Assembly (NCBI RefSeq): GCF_001439735.1
Contig: NZ_JYLN01000002.1
Coordinates: 797,889-861,888 of the forward strand
Source of the DNA: Pseudomonas paralactis
Lineage (GTDB): Bacteria; Pseudomonadota; Gammaproteobacteria; Pseudomonadales; Pseudomonadaceae
Length of the DNA stretch: 64,000 bases
Reading direction: 5' to 3'
Both the position numbers and the translations under genes were made by a program. Below are positions 46,567 to 55,061 of the stretch, piece by piece. Position 1 is the stretch's first letter; every line of letters starts with the position of its first letter. A model generated the notes under the pieces. The model did not search any database and was not told the DNA's origin. It worked only from the letters and a program-made list of their open reading frames with translations.

Positions 46567-46752
46567 GTGCAGGCTCGGCAGACAAACAAAATGGCGTGCA
46601 GGTTATGAGCTGAGTCCATCGATGGCAATCACGATGGATATATTTGTTTTACTCATCGATCGTTGAAGATAACTACATTCCCAAATCAATGGGGGTAGAG
46701 GAACATGCCGTAAAACTGCCAAACCCCATAATAAATACAAGAGGAAAGCTTC

Positions 46753-48171
46753 ATGGCCGATGCTATCGAAGAAAGCCGCTACGCTCGATTTGCCCTGCGT
46801 TGCTCCAATTTTGCCGAGCGCTGGTTTCCCGACTCTTGGGTGTTTGCCGCCCTCGCCGTGATCATCGTCGCCGTAGCGACCCTGGGCATGGGCGCGGCGC
46901 CCGCCGAAGCGGCCAAGGCGTTTGGCGACGGGTTCTGGAGCCTGATCCCGTTCACCATGCAGATGGCCTTTGTGGTGATCGGCGGTTACGTGGTCGCCAG
47001 CTCACCGCCCGCGGTGAAGCTGATCGACCGCCTGGCGCGCATCCCCAAGAATGGCCGCTCGGCGGTGGCCTGGGTGGCGTTGATTTCCATGGTGGCCTCG
47101 TTGCTTAACTGGGGCCTGTCCCTGGTGTTCGGCGGTTTGCTGGTGCGGGCGTTGGCCCGTCGTACCGACTTGCGCATGGACTACCGCGCCGCCGGCGCTG
47201 CGGCATACCTGGGCCTCGGTGCCGTGTGGGCGCTGGGGCTGTCATCGTCAGCCGCGCAGTTACAGGCCAACCCGGCGAGCTTGCCGCCGTCGATCCTGTC
47301 GATCACCGGGATGATCCCGTTTACCGAGACCATCTTTCTGTGGCAATCCGGTGTGCTGCTGCTGGCGCTGATCGTGGTTTCGCTGATCATCGCCTACGCC
47401 ACCGCGCCTGGCCCCAACAGCGCCCGGGATGCCAAGGCCTGTGGTGTCGACCCGGCCTTTAACCTGCCCAAGCCACAAGCGCCGACGCGTCCAGGCGAAT
47501 GGCTGGAACACAGCCCGTTGCTGACGATATTGCTGGCATTGCTGGCAGCCGGCTGGCTGTTCCATGAGTTCTCGACCAAGCCGGCGATCAGTGCCATCTC
47601 CGGGCTCAACACCTATAACTTCCTGTTCATCATGGTCGGCGCCCTGCTGCACTGGCGCCCGCGCAGCTTTCTTGATGCCGTGGCCCGTGCGGTGCCGACC
47701 ACCACCGGCGTGCTGATCCAGTTCCCGCTGTACGGCTCGATTGCTGCGCTGATGACGGTGGTCAAGGGCGGTGATGGCCAGACCCTGGCGCACCATATCT
47801 CGACGTTCTTTACCTCCATCGCCTCCCACGACACCTACGCGCTGCTGATGGGCGTGTATTCGGCGGTGCTGGGTTTCTTTATTCCATCGGGCGGCGGCAA
47901 GTGGATTATCGAAGCGCCTTATGTGATGCAAGTGGCCAATGACCTGCAATATCACCTGGGCTGGGCGGTGCAGATCTACAACGCCGCCGAGGCACTGCCG
48001 AACTTGATCAACCCGTTTTATATGCTGCCGTTGCTGGGTGTGCTGGGGCTGAAGGCGCGGGATTTGATCGGATTTTCGTTTGTGCAGTTGCTGGTGCATA
48101 CGCCGCTGGTGTTGTTTTTGCTGTGGGCGTTGGGGACGACGCTGAAGTATTTGCCGCCTGTGATGCCTTAA
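46753..48171 (+). CDS. AtoE-type short-chain fatty acid transporter
   Basis: A 472-residue membrane protein with about ten helices, of the AtoE/short-chain fatty acid transporter family. Typical segments are N-F-A-E-R-W-F-P-D-S-W-V-F, N-W-G-L-S-L-V-F-G-G-L and F-F-I-P-S-G-G-G-K-W-I-I-E-A-P-Y. It probably takes up butyrate, acetoacetate or similar acids. AGGAAAG precedes the ATG. No acetoacetate-catabolism genes are adjacent. Confidence 0.9.
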   Translation: MADAIEESRYARFALRCSNFAERWFPDSWVFAALAVIIVAVATLGMGAAPAEAAKAFGDGFWSLIPFTMQMAFVVIGGYVVASSPPAVKLIDRLARIPKNGRSAVAWVALISMVASLLNWGLSLVFGGLLVRALARRTDLRMDYRAAGAAAYLGLGAVWALGLSSSAAQLQANPASLPPSILSITGMIPFTETIFLWQSGVLLLALIVVSLIIAYATAPGPNSARDAKACGVDPAFNLPKPQAPTRPGEWLEHSPLLTILLALLAAGWLFHEFSTKPAISAISGLNTYNFLFIMVGALLHWRPRSFLDAVARAVPTTTGVLIQFPLYGSIAALMTVVKGGDGQTLAHHISTFFTSIASHDTYALLMGVYSAVLGFFIPSGGGKWIIEAPYVMQVANDLQYHLGWAVQIYNAAEALPNLINPFYMLPLLGVLGLKARDLIGFSFVQLLVHTPLVLFLLWALGTTLKYLPPVMP

Positions 48172-48177
48172 AAGGGG

Positions 48178-48264
48178 TCGATGCGGGCTTGCTCGCGAAT
48201 GTGGACTGTCAGAAAAAATCCGGCGACTGACACACAGCCTTCGCGAGCAAGCCCGCTGCCACAG
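48178..48264. repeat. REPIN-like inverted pair (GGGCTTGCTCGCGAA type)
   Basis: GGGCTTGCTCGCGAA on the left and TTCGCGAGCAAGCCC on the right, around a 45-base spacer, between the atoE-like gene and the nucleotidyltransferase gene. The core is related to the REPIN at 2221-2322. Confidence 0.85.
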
Positions 48265-48280
48265 TATGTTCTGCGCCCTG

Positions 48281-48571
48281 TCATACCGATTTGGCGTCAG
48301 CCAATATCTGATGGCGTAGTTTTGCTGGCAGATCACCGGGTGTAAGCAGGTCAACCTTAACGCCCAACAACTCCTCCAACTCTACCTGTAGGCCACCCAA
48401 GTCAAATAACGTGGTGCCAGGGAGTACATCAACAAGCAGGTCAAGATCACTCCCCTCTCTGTCTTCGCCCATTGAAGCAGAGCCAAAGACTCGCGGATTA
48501 AAGGCTCGAAAGCGAGTAACCATCACACGAATAGCGATCCTGTTCAGATCAAGTGCGGTAGAAGGCTTCAC
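48281..48571 (-). CDS. MNT-type minimal nucleotidyltransferase without visible HEPN partner
   Basis: A 96-residue pol-beta-fold protein with the active-site motif G-S-A-S-M-G-E-D-R-E-G-S-D-L-D-L-L-V-D (about 31-49), matching GSx10DxD minimal nucleotidyltransferases (MntA). These are usually antitoxins that AMPylate a HEPN toxin encoded next door. Here the flanks are a REPIN and a divergent phosphoesterase gene, and no HEPN gene is present. GTG start with AAGG just upstream. It is either an orphan antitoxin or works with a partner elsewhere. Confidence 0.85.
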   Translation of the reverse strand: MKPSTALDLNRIAIRVMVTRFRAFNPRVFGSASMGEDREGSDLDLLVDVLPGTTLFDLGGLQVELEELLGVKVDLLTPGDLPAKLRHQILADAKSV

Positions 48572-48725
48572 AGTTCACCTTGGCGACGTTCAACACCTTG
48601 CAACCTTAGCAGCGCTTGAGCCGTGTAGACACGCCCCCCATCACCCGCCTGTCTTTGTTCCGTCACATTCCGTTGCTACCGTCCTGCGAAATATCTTGCA
48701 ACATCTCGCCAAGGACTCCCCCGCA

Positions 48726-50426
48726 ATGAGTGATGAGCACGAAGACCTTCCCTCCTCCGATTCCGCCACCCAACCGACGGTAGACACCAGCCGTCGGCGC
48801 TTCCTCGGCGGTGCGGCGGTGTTGGGGGTGGGTGCGACTTTGAGTGCCTGCGGCAATACCAGCGAAGCACCTGGCCCACCCGTGACCCGGCCGCTCACGC
48901 CCCAGGAACTGGACAAAGCGCTGCGCGAGCAGGTGAAGACCGTGGTGGTGATCTACGCCGAGAACCGCAGCTTCAACAACCTGTTTGCCGATTTCCCTGG
49001 GCTTGAGAAACCGCTGTCGGCGTTATCTGCCACTGACACCCAGCAGCGCGACCGCGACGGTAGTGTGCTGGCCAGCCTGCCGCCCACCTGGGGCGGTGTG
49101 TTGCAAGTCGGCCCGCAAACGGTGGACGGGGTGACTTACCCCGCCGGCGTGCAATTTCAGGAAAATTTGCCCAATGCACCGTTTGCCCTCAAGGGCCCGA
49201 ACGCCGAAGACCTGCCATTGAGCTTGGTGACTCGCGACCTGTGGCACGTGTTCTACCAGAACCAGATGCAGATCAACGGCGGCAAGAATGATGGTTTTGT
49301 CGCCTGGGGCGATTCCGGTGGGCTGGTGATGGGCCATTACGCCCAGAGCCGTTATGCCCTGCGCTTGTGGGACGTGGCCAAGGAGTTTGTGCTGTGCGAT
49401 AACTTCTTCCAGGGCGCGTTTGGCGGCTCGTTTCTTAACCACCAGTACCTGATCAGCGCCACGGCCCCGGTTTATCCCAATGCCGCGCAGTCAGTGGCCA
49501 AGGCGCAGATCGCCACGCTGCAAAGCGATGACCCCGCCGACACACGCCTCAAGCCGCTGGACGCATCTCCGGCCAGCGCCATGAGCGGCCCGCCGCAGTT
49601 CGGCCCGAGTGCGCTGACCCCGGACGGTTACGCCGTGAACACTCTGGCGCCGCCCTATTGGCCTACCTGGATCCGCGACCCGCAAAACCCGGATTACTCA
49701 AAGCCTGATCTGCCCAACGTGCTGGTGCCGCAAACCCACGAGCACATTGGCGACAAACTGTCGAAAAAGAACATCGACTGGGCCTGGTACGCCGGTGCGT
49801 GGCAAGCCACCCTGGAGCAGTTCAAGGATTCGGGCGGGATCCCCAAGATTCCGAATTTCCAGTACCACCACCAGCCGTTCAACTACTTCAAGCAGCAAGG
49901 GCCGCAAAACCCCGCAGAACGTGCCAAGCGCCTGCGCGACGGCGGCTTGGGCGATGAATCGAGCACCAATAAATTCTTCGCCGATGCCCAGGCCGGCAAG
50001 CTGCCTGCGGTGAGTTTCTATAAACCCCAGGGCAACCTCAACATGCACGCTGGTTATGCCGATGTGGCCTCGGGCGACCGCCATATCGCCCGCGCCCTGA
50101 AAGTGCTGCAAGAGAGCCCGCAGTGGAAAAACATGGTGGTGGTGGTCACCGTCGATGAAAACGGCGGCTGGTGGGATCATGTCGCGCCGCCCAAGGGTGA
50201 CCGCTGGGGCCCGGGCTCGCGTGTGCCGGCTTTGGTGGTGTCGCCGTTTGCGCGCAAAGGCACCGTTGACCACACGGTGTACGACACCGCGTCGATCCTG
50301 CGTTTGATCACCCGGGTGTTCCAATTGGAGACGCTGGACGGCCTCAAGCAGCGTGACGACGCAATGATCGCCCGCGGCCAGAAACCCATGGGCGACCTGA
50401 CCAACGCGTTGCAATTTCAACCCTAG
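48726..50426 (+). CDS. Tat-exported phosphoesterase (acid phosphatase/phospholipase C family)
   Basis: A 566-residue enzyme of the phosphoesterase family that includes bacterial phospholipases C and acid phosphatase AcpA. A twin-arginine signal (S-R-R-R-F-L-G-G, residues 22-29) precedes a possible lipobox (L-S-A-C, Cys42). The metal-binding E-N-R-S-F-N-N-L-F motif (about residue 79) and a later V-V-T-V-D-E-N-G-G-W-W-D-H-V-A-P-P metal site are intact. It likely releases phosphate from phosphomonoesters or phospholipids in the periplasm. The ATG at 48726 with AAGGA upstream is chosen because it yields the Tat signal. Confidence 0.88.
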   Translation: MSDEHEDLPSSDSATQPTVDTSRRRFLGGAAVLGVGATLSACGNTSEAPGPPVTRPLTPQELDKALREQVKTVVVIYAENRSFNNLFADFPGLEKPLSALSATDTQQRDRDGSVLASLPPTWGGVLQVGPQTVDGVTYPAGVQFQENLPNAPFALKGPNAEDLPLSLVTRDLWHVFYQNQMQINGGKNDGFVAWGDSGGLVMGHYAQSRYALRLWDVAKEFVLCDNFFQGAFGGSFLNHQYLISATAPVYPNAAQSVAKAQIATLQSDDPADTRLKPLDASPASAMSGPPQFGPSALTPDGYAVNTLAPPYWPTWIRDPQNPDYSKPDLPNVLVPQTHEHIGDKLSKKNIDWAWYAGAWQATLEQFKDSGGIPKIPNFQYHHQPFNYFKQQGPQNPAERAKRLRDGGLGDESSTNKFFADAQAGKLPAVSFYKPQGNLNMHAGYADVASGDRHIARALKVLQESPQWKNMVVVVTVDENGGWWDHVAPPKGDRWGPGSRVPALVVSPFARKGTVDHTVYDTASILRLITRVFQLETLDGLKQRDDAMIARGQKPMGDLTNALQFQP

Positions 50427-50545
50427 GGGCTTATCCAATAACGACATGCCTGGCGATTTAACACGCGATTTTTCCGGTCAGCCGCTACTGTGTGCAGGTG
50501 GGCTTTTATCCCGCGCAGACGGGCTTCGCTGACAAGGAACCAACT

Positions 50546-51715
50546 ATGTTTAAACCGACCAGGCTGTCCTTCACCCTCGCCGCACTGCTGGTGAGTGCGG
50601 TCGTACAGGCCGACATCGAGGTGCCTCTGGGCAGTACGCAGCGCGTCACCCAGCTATTCGCATTTCCCAATAACTGCAATGTGATCTGCTTTCGGCCATG
50701 GACGCTGGAGCAGACCGCTGAGCATTATTTGAACCAGAGCCTGCAGCGTGACGGCTACAGCCGAGCCAGGGTCAGTGTGAAAAGCCGCGATGGTCAGGTC
50801 TCGGCGAATTTCAGCGGCGTACCTGATTCTTACGGCCGATCCTTGACCACCTTACTCGATACCGCCGACCTGGCTTACCAGGGTGCCAGCCGGCTCAACG
50901 ATGATGGCAAGTGGGCTTATAACTGGTACCTGTTTCTGCCGCTGGGCATGGCCCTGGAGAATCGCAAAAGCATCGAACTGCTGCATTTCCCACCGGATTA
51001 TTCGCTCACCCAGGCCCAGGACTACCTGGAGTCGGCCACCACTGACCGTTGGGCGGCCTTGCTCACCGACAACGGCATCCCGGTCAGCGAAACACCGGCT
51101 TACCAGACCATCATCGATATCGCGCCCATCGCCGCGCCGTCCAATGCCGGTAAGGATCTGGAAAGCGTCTATAGCTACTTCACCGACTACCAGACCCGCA
51201 TGGTCAGGGAACTGAGCCTGCACGCCAACGGCTCACTGCCGATGGTGGCGTTCGGCGCACCGGTGCGCAGTTGGATCAAGCAACAATATGGCCAGAGCGT
51301 GGGCGTGCTGGAGCTGGCGCAGATCAGCCCGGCAGCGGGCAAAAGCGTATCCGTACTGGGCGCCAATCACCCCAGCTACATCTGGTACGCGGCGGACCCG
51401 ACGAGCTATGACGGCGATGAGCAAAAAGCCGACGATGCCGGATTGAAAGTGATGGGCCAGGATTTAAGCGCGGCCTGCTGGCAAGCCGGAATGGGTCAGA
51501 AACCCGCCAGCGATGCGAATGTGTTGCTCAAAGCCTGCTTGAACACCTGGCAGGTCACGCGCAAAGAGCAGACCTGCGAGCTGTTCTACACCTCGGTGCG
51601 CAACCTGACCCCGGAGCAAGCCAACGCCAAGTGCGCCACCCCGTCAGTCAAGGCGCAGTTGAAGCAGCTGAGAAATGCCGCACCGGCCCCCACCGTCACC
51701 TCTCCCGCGCTTTAA
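50546..51715 (+). CDS. Exported protein of unknown function
   Basis: A 389-residue protein with a clear signal peptide (M-F-K-P-T-R-L-S-F-T-L-A-A-L-L-V-S-A-V-V, cleavage near Q-A-D at residue 22). The mature part has several cysteines, including N-C-N-V-I-C near residue 44 and four more in the last 100 residues, which suggests disulfides. The C-terminus is Pro/Ala-rich. I do not recognise the family. AAGGA lies 8 bases before the ATG. It follows the phosphoesterase gene by 119 bases in the same direction. Confidence 0.75.
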   Translation: MFKPTRLSFTLAALLVSAVVQADIEVPLGSTQRVTQLFAFPNNCNVICFRPWTLEQTAEHYLNQSLQRDGYSRARVSVKSRDGQVSANFSGVPDSYGRSLTTLLDTADLAYQGASRLNDDGKWAYNWYLFLPLGMALENRKSIELLHFPPDYSLTQAQDYLESATTDRWAALLTDNGIPVSETPAYQTIIDIAPIAAPSNAGKDLESVYSYFTDYQTRMVRELSLHANGSLPMVAFGAPVRSWIKQQYGQSVGVLELAQISPAAGKSVSVLGANHPSYIWYAADPTSYDGDEQKADDAGLKVMGQDLSAACWQAGMGQKPASDANVLLKACLNTWQVTRKEQTCELFYTSVRNLTPEQANAKCATPSVKAQLKQLRNAAPAPTVTSPAL

Positions 51716-51725
51716 TGCGAGCCAG

Positions 51726-51759
51726 CGATTTCTACTGTCAGATTTGACAGTAGAAATCG
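51726..51759. repeat. Perfect 15-bp inverted repeat with 4-base loop
   Basis: CGATTTCTACTGTCA, loop GATT, then the exact complement, starting 11 bases after the stop of the 389-residue gene. There is no T run on either side. The centre CTGT-N8-ACAG resembles a LexA box in outline but the N8 is not AT-rich. A hairpin terminator or protein-binding site are both possible. Confidence 0.7.
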
Positions 51760-51855
51760 GATCTCACTTCGGCGAGTCTTGAACCGCACCCATTTGCTGC
51801 AAGACTGGCTGTCAGCCAATACGCACAGGTCCATGCAGCCTGGTTCAGGAGAGCG

Positions 51856-52380
51856 ATGAAAACTCAAGCCAGGGATAAGGCTAAGACCGCGGCGGGTAGC
51901 TGCCTGTACCCCTTCAATACACTGCTCGTGGAGCAAGGTTACCCCTCGAACGCGCATTTCCAGGTCACGCAAGACGCCCACGGCGCGGCGGCCGGGGTCA
52001 TGGCTCGCACGGCCTTTGACAGCCGCGTGCGCATTGCCCAGGTTTCGGGCTATGCCGTCAGCGAACGGCGCCCGCATACGCTGCAGTTGTCGACACGTAT
52101 TCACTTGTACGATTGTTGGTTTTGCGGCCTGCTCCAGCATTCCTGCAATCCGAACGTGTTCCTGGACACTACGTACCTGGAGCTATGGAGCGTGCAACCG
52201 ATAGCCGCCGGTAGCCTGCTGACGCTGGATTACGCCACGACCGAAGACGCCCTGACCCGACAGTTCGCTTGCCATTGCGGCGAGCTGAACTGCCGGGGTT
52301 GGATCACCGGCAGCAAGCAGACGCTGAACGCCGAAGGCCAGGCCTTCATGGCCTGGTGGCGCGAGCACAAGCGCTCTTAG
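51856..52380 (+). CDS. SET-domain protein with post-SET zinc motif
   Basis: A 174-residue protein of the SET methyltransferase fold. Visible are Q-H-S-C-N-P-N-V (about 94-101; the N-H-S-C-x-P-N cofactor motif), L-T-L-D-Y (about 115-119; catalytic tyrosine region) and a post-SET cluster C-H-C-G-E-L-N-C-R-G (about 132-141). It is small, with no extra domain. Lysine methylation of a protein is the expected activity; the substrate is unknown. Its stop overlaps the stop of the convergent carbonic anhydrase gene (52377-52380). Confidence 0.85.
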   Translation: MKTQARDKAKTAAGSCLYPFNTLLVEQGYPSNAHFQVTQDAHGAAAGVMARTAFDSRVRIAQVSGYAVSERRPHTLQLSTRIHLYDCWFCGLLQHSCNPNVFLDTTYLELWSVQPIAAGSLLTLDYATTEDALTRQFACHCGELNCRGWITGSKQTLNAEGQAFMAWWREHKRS

Positions 52381-53021
52381 TCTTCGCCCAACGGGCGCAG
52401 GCGGTATTGCGGCGGCAGTTGCTCGAAGCCACTGATGGTGGTGTTCAAGCTCTTCCAGCGACCGTCCTTGATGCCATAGATGCAGCCATGGATCGACAGG
52501 CTCTGCCCACGGTGCCAGGCATTTTGCACAATGCTGGTGTGGCCTACGTTGGCCACCTGCTGGATCACGTTGAGTTCGCACATGCGGTCGACGCGTTCTT
52601 CTTCAGTCGGCAGTTGGGCGAGCACGTCGCGGTTCTCGTAGTAGAGGTCGCGAATAGTACGCAGCCAGCCGTCGATCAGGCCGAACTGGCGATCCTGCAT
52701 CGACGCACGCACGCCGCCGCAGCCATAGTGGCCGGTGACGAGGATGTGTTTGACCTTGAGCACGTCCACCGCGTACTGGATCACCGACAGGCAATTAAGG
52801 TCGGTGTGCAGCACCACGTTAGCCACGTTGCGGTGCACGAACAGATCACCGGGCAACATGCCGACGATCTCGTTGGCCGGCACCCGGGCGTCGGAGCAAC
52901 CGATCCACAGGTATTCCGGGGTTTGCTGGCGGGCGAGCTTGGCGAAGAATTCGGGATCTTCCTGTTTGATCGCATCCGCCCAGCGTTCGTTGTTATCAAG
53001 CAGGTCTTGTAGTTCGTTCAT
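52377..53021 (-). CDS. can: Beta-class carbonic anhydrase
   Basis: Zinc enzyme interconverting CO2 and bicarbonate. The 214-residue protein has the zinc ligands Cys42 and Asp44 (G-C-S-D-A-R) and His98 and Cys101 (G-H-Y-G-C-G-G), matching E. coli Can. The ATG at 53021 (GAGG 8 bases upstream) gives the family N-terminus M-N-E-L-Q-D-L-L; a longer frame is rejected. Convergent with the SET gene, divergent from the acidic-protein gene. Confidence 0.95.
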   Translation of the reverse strand: MNELQDLLDNNERWADAIKQEDPEFFAKLARQQTPEYLWIGCSDARVPANEIVGMLPGDLFVHRNVANVVLHTDLNCLSVIQYAVDVLKVKHILVTGHYGCGGVRASMQDRQFGLIDGWLRTIRDLYYENRDVLAQLPTEEERVDRMCELNVIQQVANVGHTSIVQNAWHRGQSLSIHGCIYGIKDGRWKSLNTTISGFEQLPPQYRLRPLGED

Positions 53022-53159
53022 CAGGGAAGCCTCAGGAATGATGCGCAGTTTTGTGACTGACAACCCCTCGTCCGGGTCACGCCTGGCGCAAATTAGCTTG
53101 AATCTTTGGGGCGCACAGCCTGTCCACACACTATAAGCCCCACAGTATGAGGATTGGCC

Positions 53160-53564
53160 ATGACTGAATCACGACGTCCCTACGGCGCAACCCAGCCGGA
53201 ACCGATCGACGACAACGAAGACCGCATGGGTTCGATGCGCGAGCTGGATTTTGACGAGCAAGACCAGACTGCGGAAATCGGCGATGAAATCCCGCGTGCC
53301 GAGCGCGAGCATCTGATGCCCGACGAACGGGTGCGCGAAGCCGGAATGACCGGGGCTTCGACCGATGATCATGAATCCACCGATGACGATATGAGCCCGG
53401 AAACGCTGATCCGTGAGGACGGCGCGCGGGATGCGCGCGAGGAAGGCGACGACAACGCCGCCGACTATGACTTGAGCGTCGTGGGAGAAAATGACATTGG
53501 CGGCGGGAGTGGGCTGGATGAGGCGGAACTGGCTGATCTGGACCCACTGAACGGCAAGCGCTGA
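53160..53564 (+). CDS. Very acidic hypothetical protein
   Basis: A 134-residue, strongly acidic, probably disordered protein (many Asp and Glu, almost no hydrophobic core), with no signal peptide. Homologues in other pseudomonads are sometimes labelled HPr-related or serine kinase/phosphatase, but I see no catalytic motif that supports this. AGGATTGGCC precedes the ATG at 53160. It is conserved next to carbonic anhydrase and rimI. Confidence 0.75.
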   Translation: MTESRRPYGATQPEPIDDNEDRMGSMRELDFDEQDQTAEIGDEIPRAEREHLMPDERVREAGMTGASTDDHESTDDDMSPETLIREDGARDAREEGDDNAADYDLSVVGENDIGGGSGLDEAELADLDPLNGKR

Positions 53565-53565
53565 C

Positions 53566-53659
53566 CCTCTGGGAGCTGGCTTGCCTGCGATGGTATCACT
53601 GCGGTGTTACTTAAAGACCGAGGTGCCTGCATCGCGGGCAAGCCCGGCTCCCACAGAGG
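53566..53659. repeat. REPIN with diverged arms
   Basis: Left arm CCTCTGGGAGCTGGCTTGCC and right arm GGCAAGCCCGGCTCCCACAG mix the two REP variants seen elsewhere in the window (CTGGC and CCGGG forms). It separates the acidic-protein gene from the convergent rimI. Confidence 0.88.
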
Positions 53660-53682
53660 CTTTGCACATAGGGCCTTTGCCT

Positions 53683-54135
53683 TTAGTCGACCAGGGTGCA
53701 CGCCATCACGACTGCATCTTCGCGGCCACCCACAGCGGGGTAGTAATCCCGGCGACGGCCGATCTCGTTGAAGCCATAACGCTCATACAGGCGAAACGCG
53801 CCGGTATTGCTGTCCCGCACTTCGAGGAAGCACTCCCGGGCATTGGCCGCATAAGCACGGGACATAAGGTGTTCCAGCAGCGCCAGGCCCAAACCACGGC
53901 CCTGGTTTTCCGGTTTAACGGTGATGTTCAGCAGGTGTGCTTCATCAAGAATGATCTGCACCACCCCATGGCCCACTTGCTGCTCGCCTTCGAACATCAG
54001 CCAGATCTGGTATTTGCCCAGCCCGTCGAGAAAGATCCCCCGCGTCCAGGGATGGCTAAACGCTGCGTATTCGATTTTCAGCACCGCGTCGAGGTCAGCC
54101 TCGGTCATCGGGCGAAAGGATAAAGCCTCACTCAT
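53683..54135 (-). CDS. rimI: Ribosomal protein S18 alanine N-acetyltransferase RimI
   Basis: A 150-residue GNAT acetyltransferase that acetylates the N-terminal alanine of S18. The acetyl-CoA loop Q-G-R-G-L-G (about 79-84) and the C-terminal Y-E-R-Y-G-F-N-E-I-G-R-R-R-D-Y-Y segment are typical of RimI. It overlaps the end of holD by 8 bases, the same holD-rimI pairing as in E. coli. Confidence 0.94.
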   Translation of the reverse strand: MSEALSFRPMTEADLDAVLKIEYAAFSHPWTRGIFLDGLGKYQIWLMFEGEQQVGHGVVQIILDEAHLLNITVKPENQGRGLGLALLEHLMSRAYAANARECFLEVRDSNTGAFRLYERYGFNEIGRRRDYYPAVGGREDAVVMACTLVD

Positions 54136-54913
54136 CAGTTGTTTTCCAGCGCGCCATCAGCCGGCGCATGGCTTGCCAGACATCAGCCTTACGCTGTGGC
54201 TCTTCCATTAATAATTCCAGGCCCGGCAGGGCCCATACCGAACCCAGGCTATCGACCTGCAATTCGCGGTACCAGGCCTCGGCATTGGCTTCACCGGCAA
54301 ACCGCACGGCGGGCAAGCCGATCAGCCACAGGCACACGCAGGGTTCGTCTTCCAGGCGCGCCGAGACAAAGCCCTGAACAAAATCCCGCGCAGCTTCCGG
54401 GCCCTGATCCATGGTGCCGCGTACCAGCAGCGGCCAGCGCACCGGCTCACCGATGATTTGCGGGCTGTCGGGCAGGCCGGCGGCGCGCAGCATGTCCTTG
54501 AGCAACAGGTAAGCCGGGTCACGGGACTGGAAACGCTCGCCGGTCGGCAGTTCCACCAGCAACAGGCAACGCCCGGCCCGCAGCAATTGCAGGGCAAAAC
54601 GTGGCGGCGGGATCACTGGCGCCTTGGCCACCGGCGCAGACTCTTCGACCACCTTGGCAGCCTTGGTCACCGGCGCAGGGCGCGGCACTTCGATCCTGGC
54701 CCGTTCGACCACCGGGCGCGCCTCAGGGGTGGGCTTGACCACCGCCACGGGCGCGGCCGCTTCCTCCCCCGACGACTCGAACGCCTCGTAGGGCTCAAGC
54801 GCCTGCAACAACTCGGGCCGCGATGGTGCGGCAAACGGCAGTTCGGTGCGGGGCAGCCAGTTGACCACCTGCATGGCGGTCAAGTAAGCGCGACGTCGGG
54901 ACTCGATAAGCAC
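54128..54913 (-). CDS. holD: DNA polymerase III psi subunit (pseudomonad type)
   Basis: Clamp-loader accessory subunit bridging tau/gamma and chi-SSB. The 261-residue product is much longer than E. coli psi. Its N-terminus from the GTG at 54913 (S-R-R-R-A-Y-L-T-A-M-Q-V-V-N-W-L-P-R) aligns with the start of E. coli psi (S-R-R-D-W-Q-L), which supports this start over the ATG at 54874. A Pro/Ala/Val-rich linker (about 50-105) leads to a C-terminal domain. The linker can cause mis-annotation as TonB-like. The overlap with rimI, as in E. coli, and the known enlarged pseudomonad psi support the call. Confidence 0.8.
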   Translation of the reverse strand: MLIESRRRAYLTAMQVVNWLPRTELPFAAPSRPELLQALEPYEAFESSGEEAAAPVAVVKPTPEARPVVERARIEVPRPAPVTKAAKVVEESAPVAKAPVIPPPRFALQLLRAGRCLLLVELPTGERFQSRDPAYLLLKDMLRAAGLPDSPQIIGEPVRWPLLVRGTMDQGPEAARDFVQGFVSARLEDEPCVCLWLIGLPAVRFAGEANAEAWYRELQVDSLGSVWALPGLELLMEEPQRKADVWQAMRRLMARWKTTDE

Positions 54914-54925
54914 AGCTCGGCCACT

Positions 54926-55003
54926 TGTGGATAAGTAAAGAGCGGGGATTCTACCGCTGTTCAACCACAATCGCCCACTGCGCACTGACCGGCTGTGGAT
55001 AAA
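54926..55003 (-). promoter_or_regulatory. Two perfect DnaA boxes between holD and mksF
   Basis: TTATCCACA occurs twice on the minus strand (54926-54934 and 54995-55003), in the same orientation, 69 bases apart, in the 148-base space between the divergent holD and mksF genes. The second overlaps a possible -35 (TGGATA, 54997-55002) that stands 18 bases before TACAAT (55021-55026), a likely mksF promoter. Confidence 0.6.
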
Positions 55004-55061
55004 TCCCGCGCGTGATGCAGTACAATCGCGACTTTTAATCGCCAACCAGCCGGCCATTCCC

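Noticed and set aside
51731..51754. LexA (SOS) box in the 15-bp palindrome
   Set aside because: CTGT and ACAG are 8 bases apart, but the middle is CAGATTTG rather than an AT-rich run, and the site lies after a gene rather than at a promoter.
54128..54874. TonB-like energy transducer
   Set aside because: The Pro/Val/Ala-rich stretch imitates the TonB linker, but there is no N-terminal membrane helix and no TonB C-terminal domain; the psi-like N-terminus and rimI overlap fit HolD.
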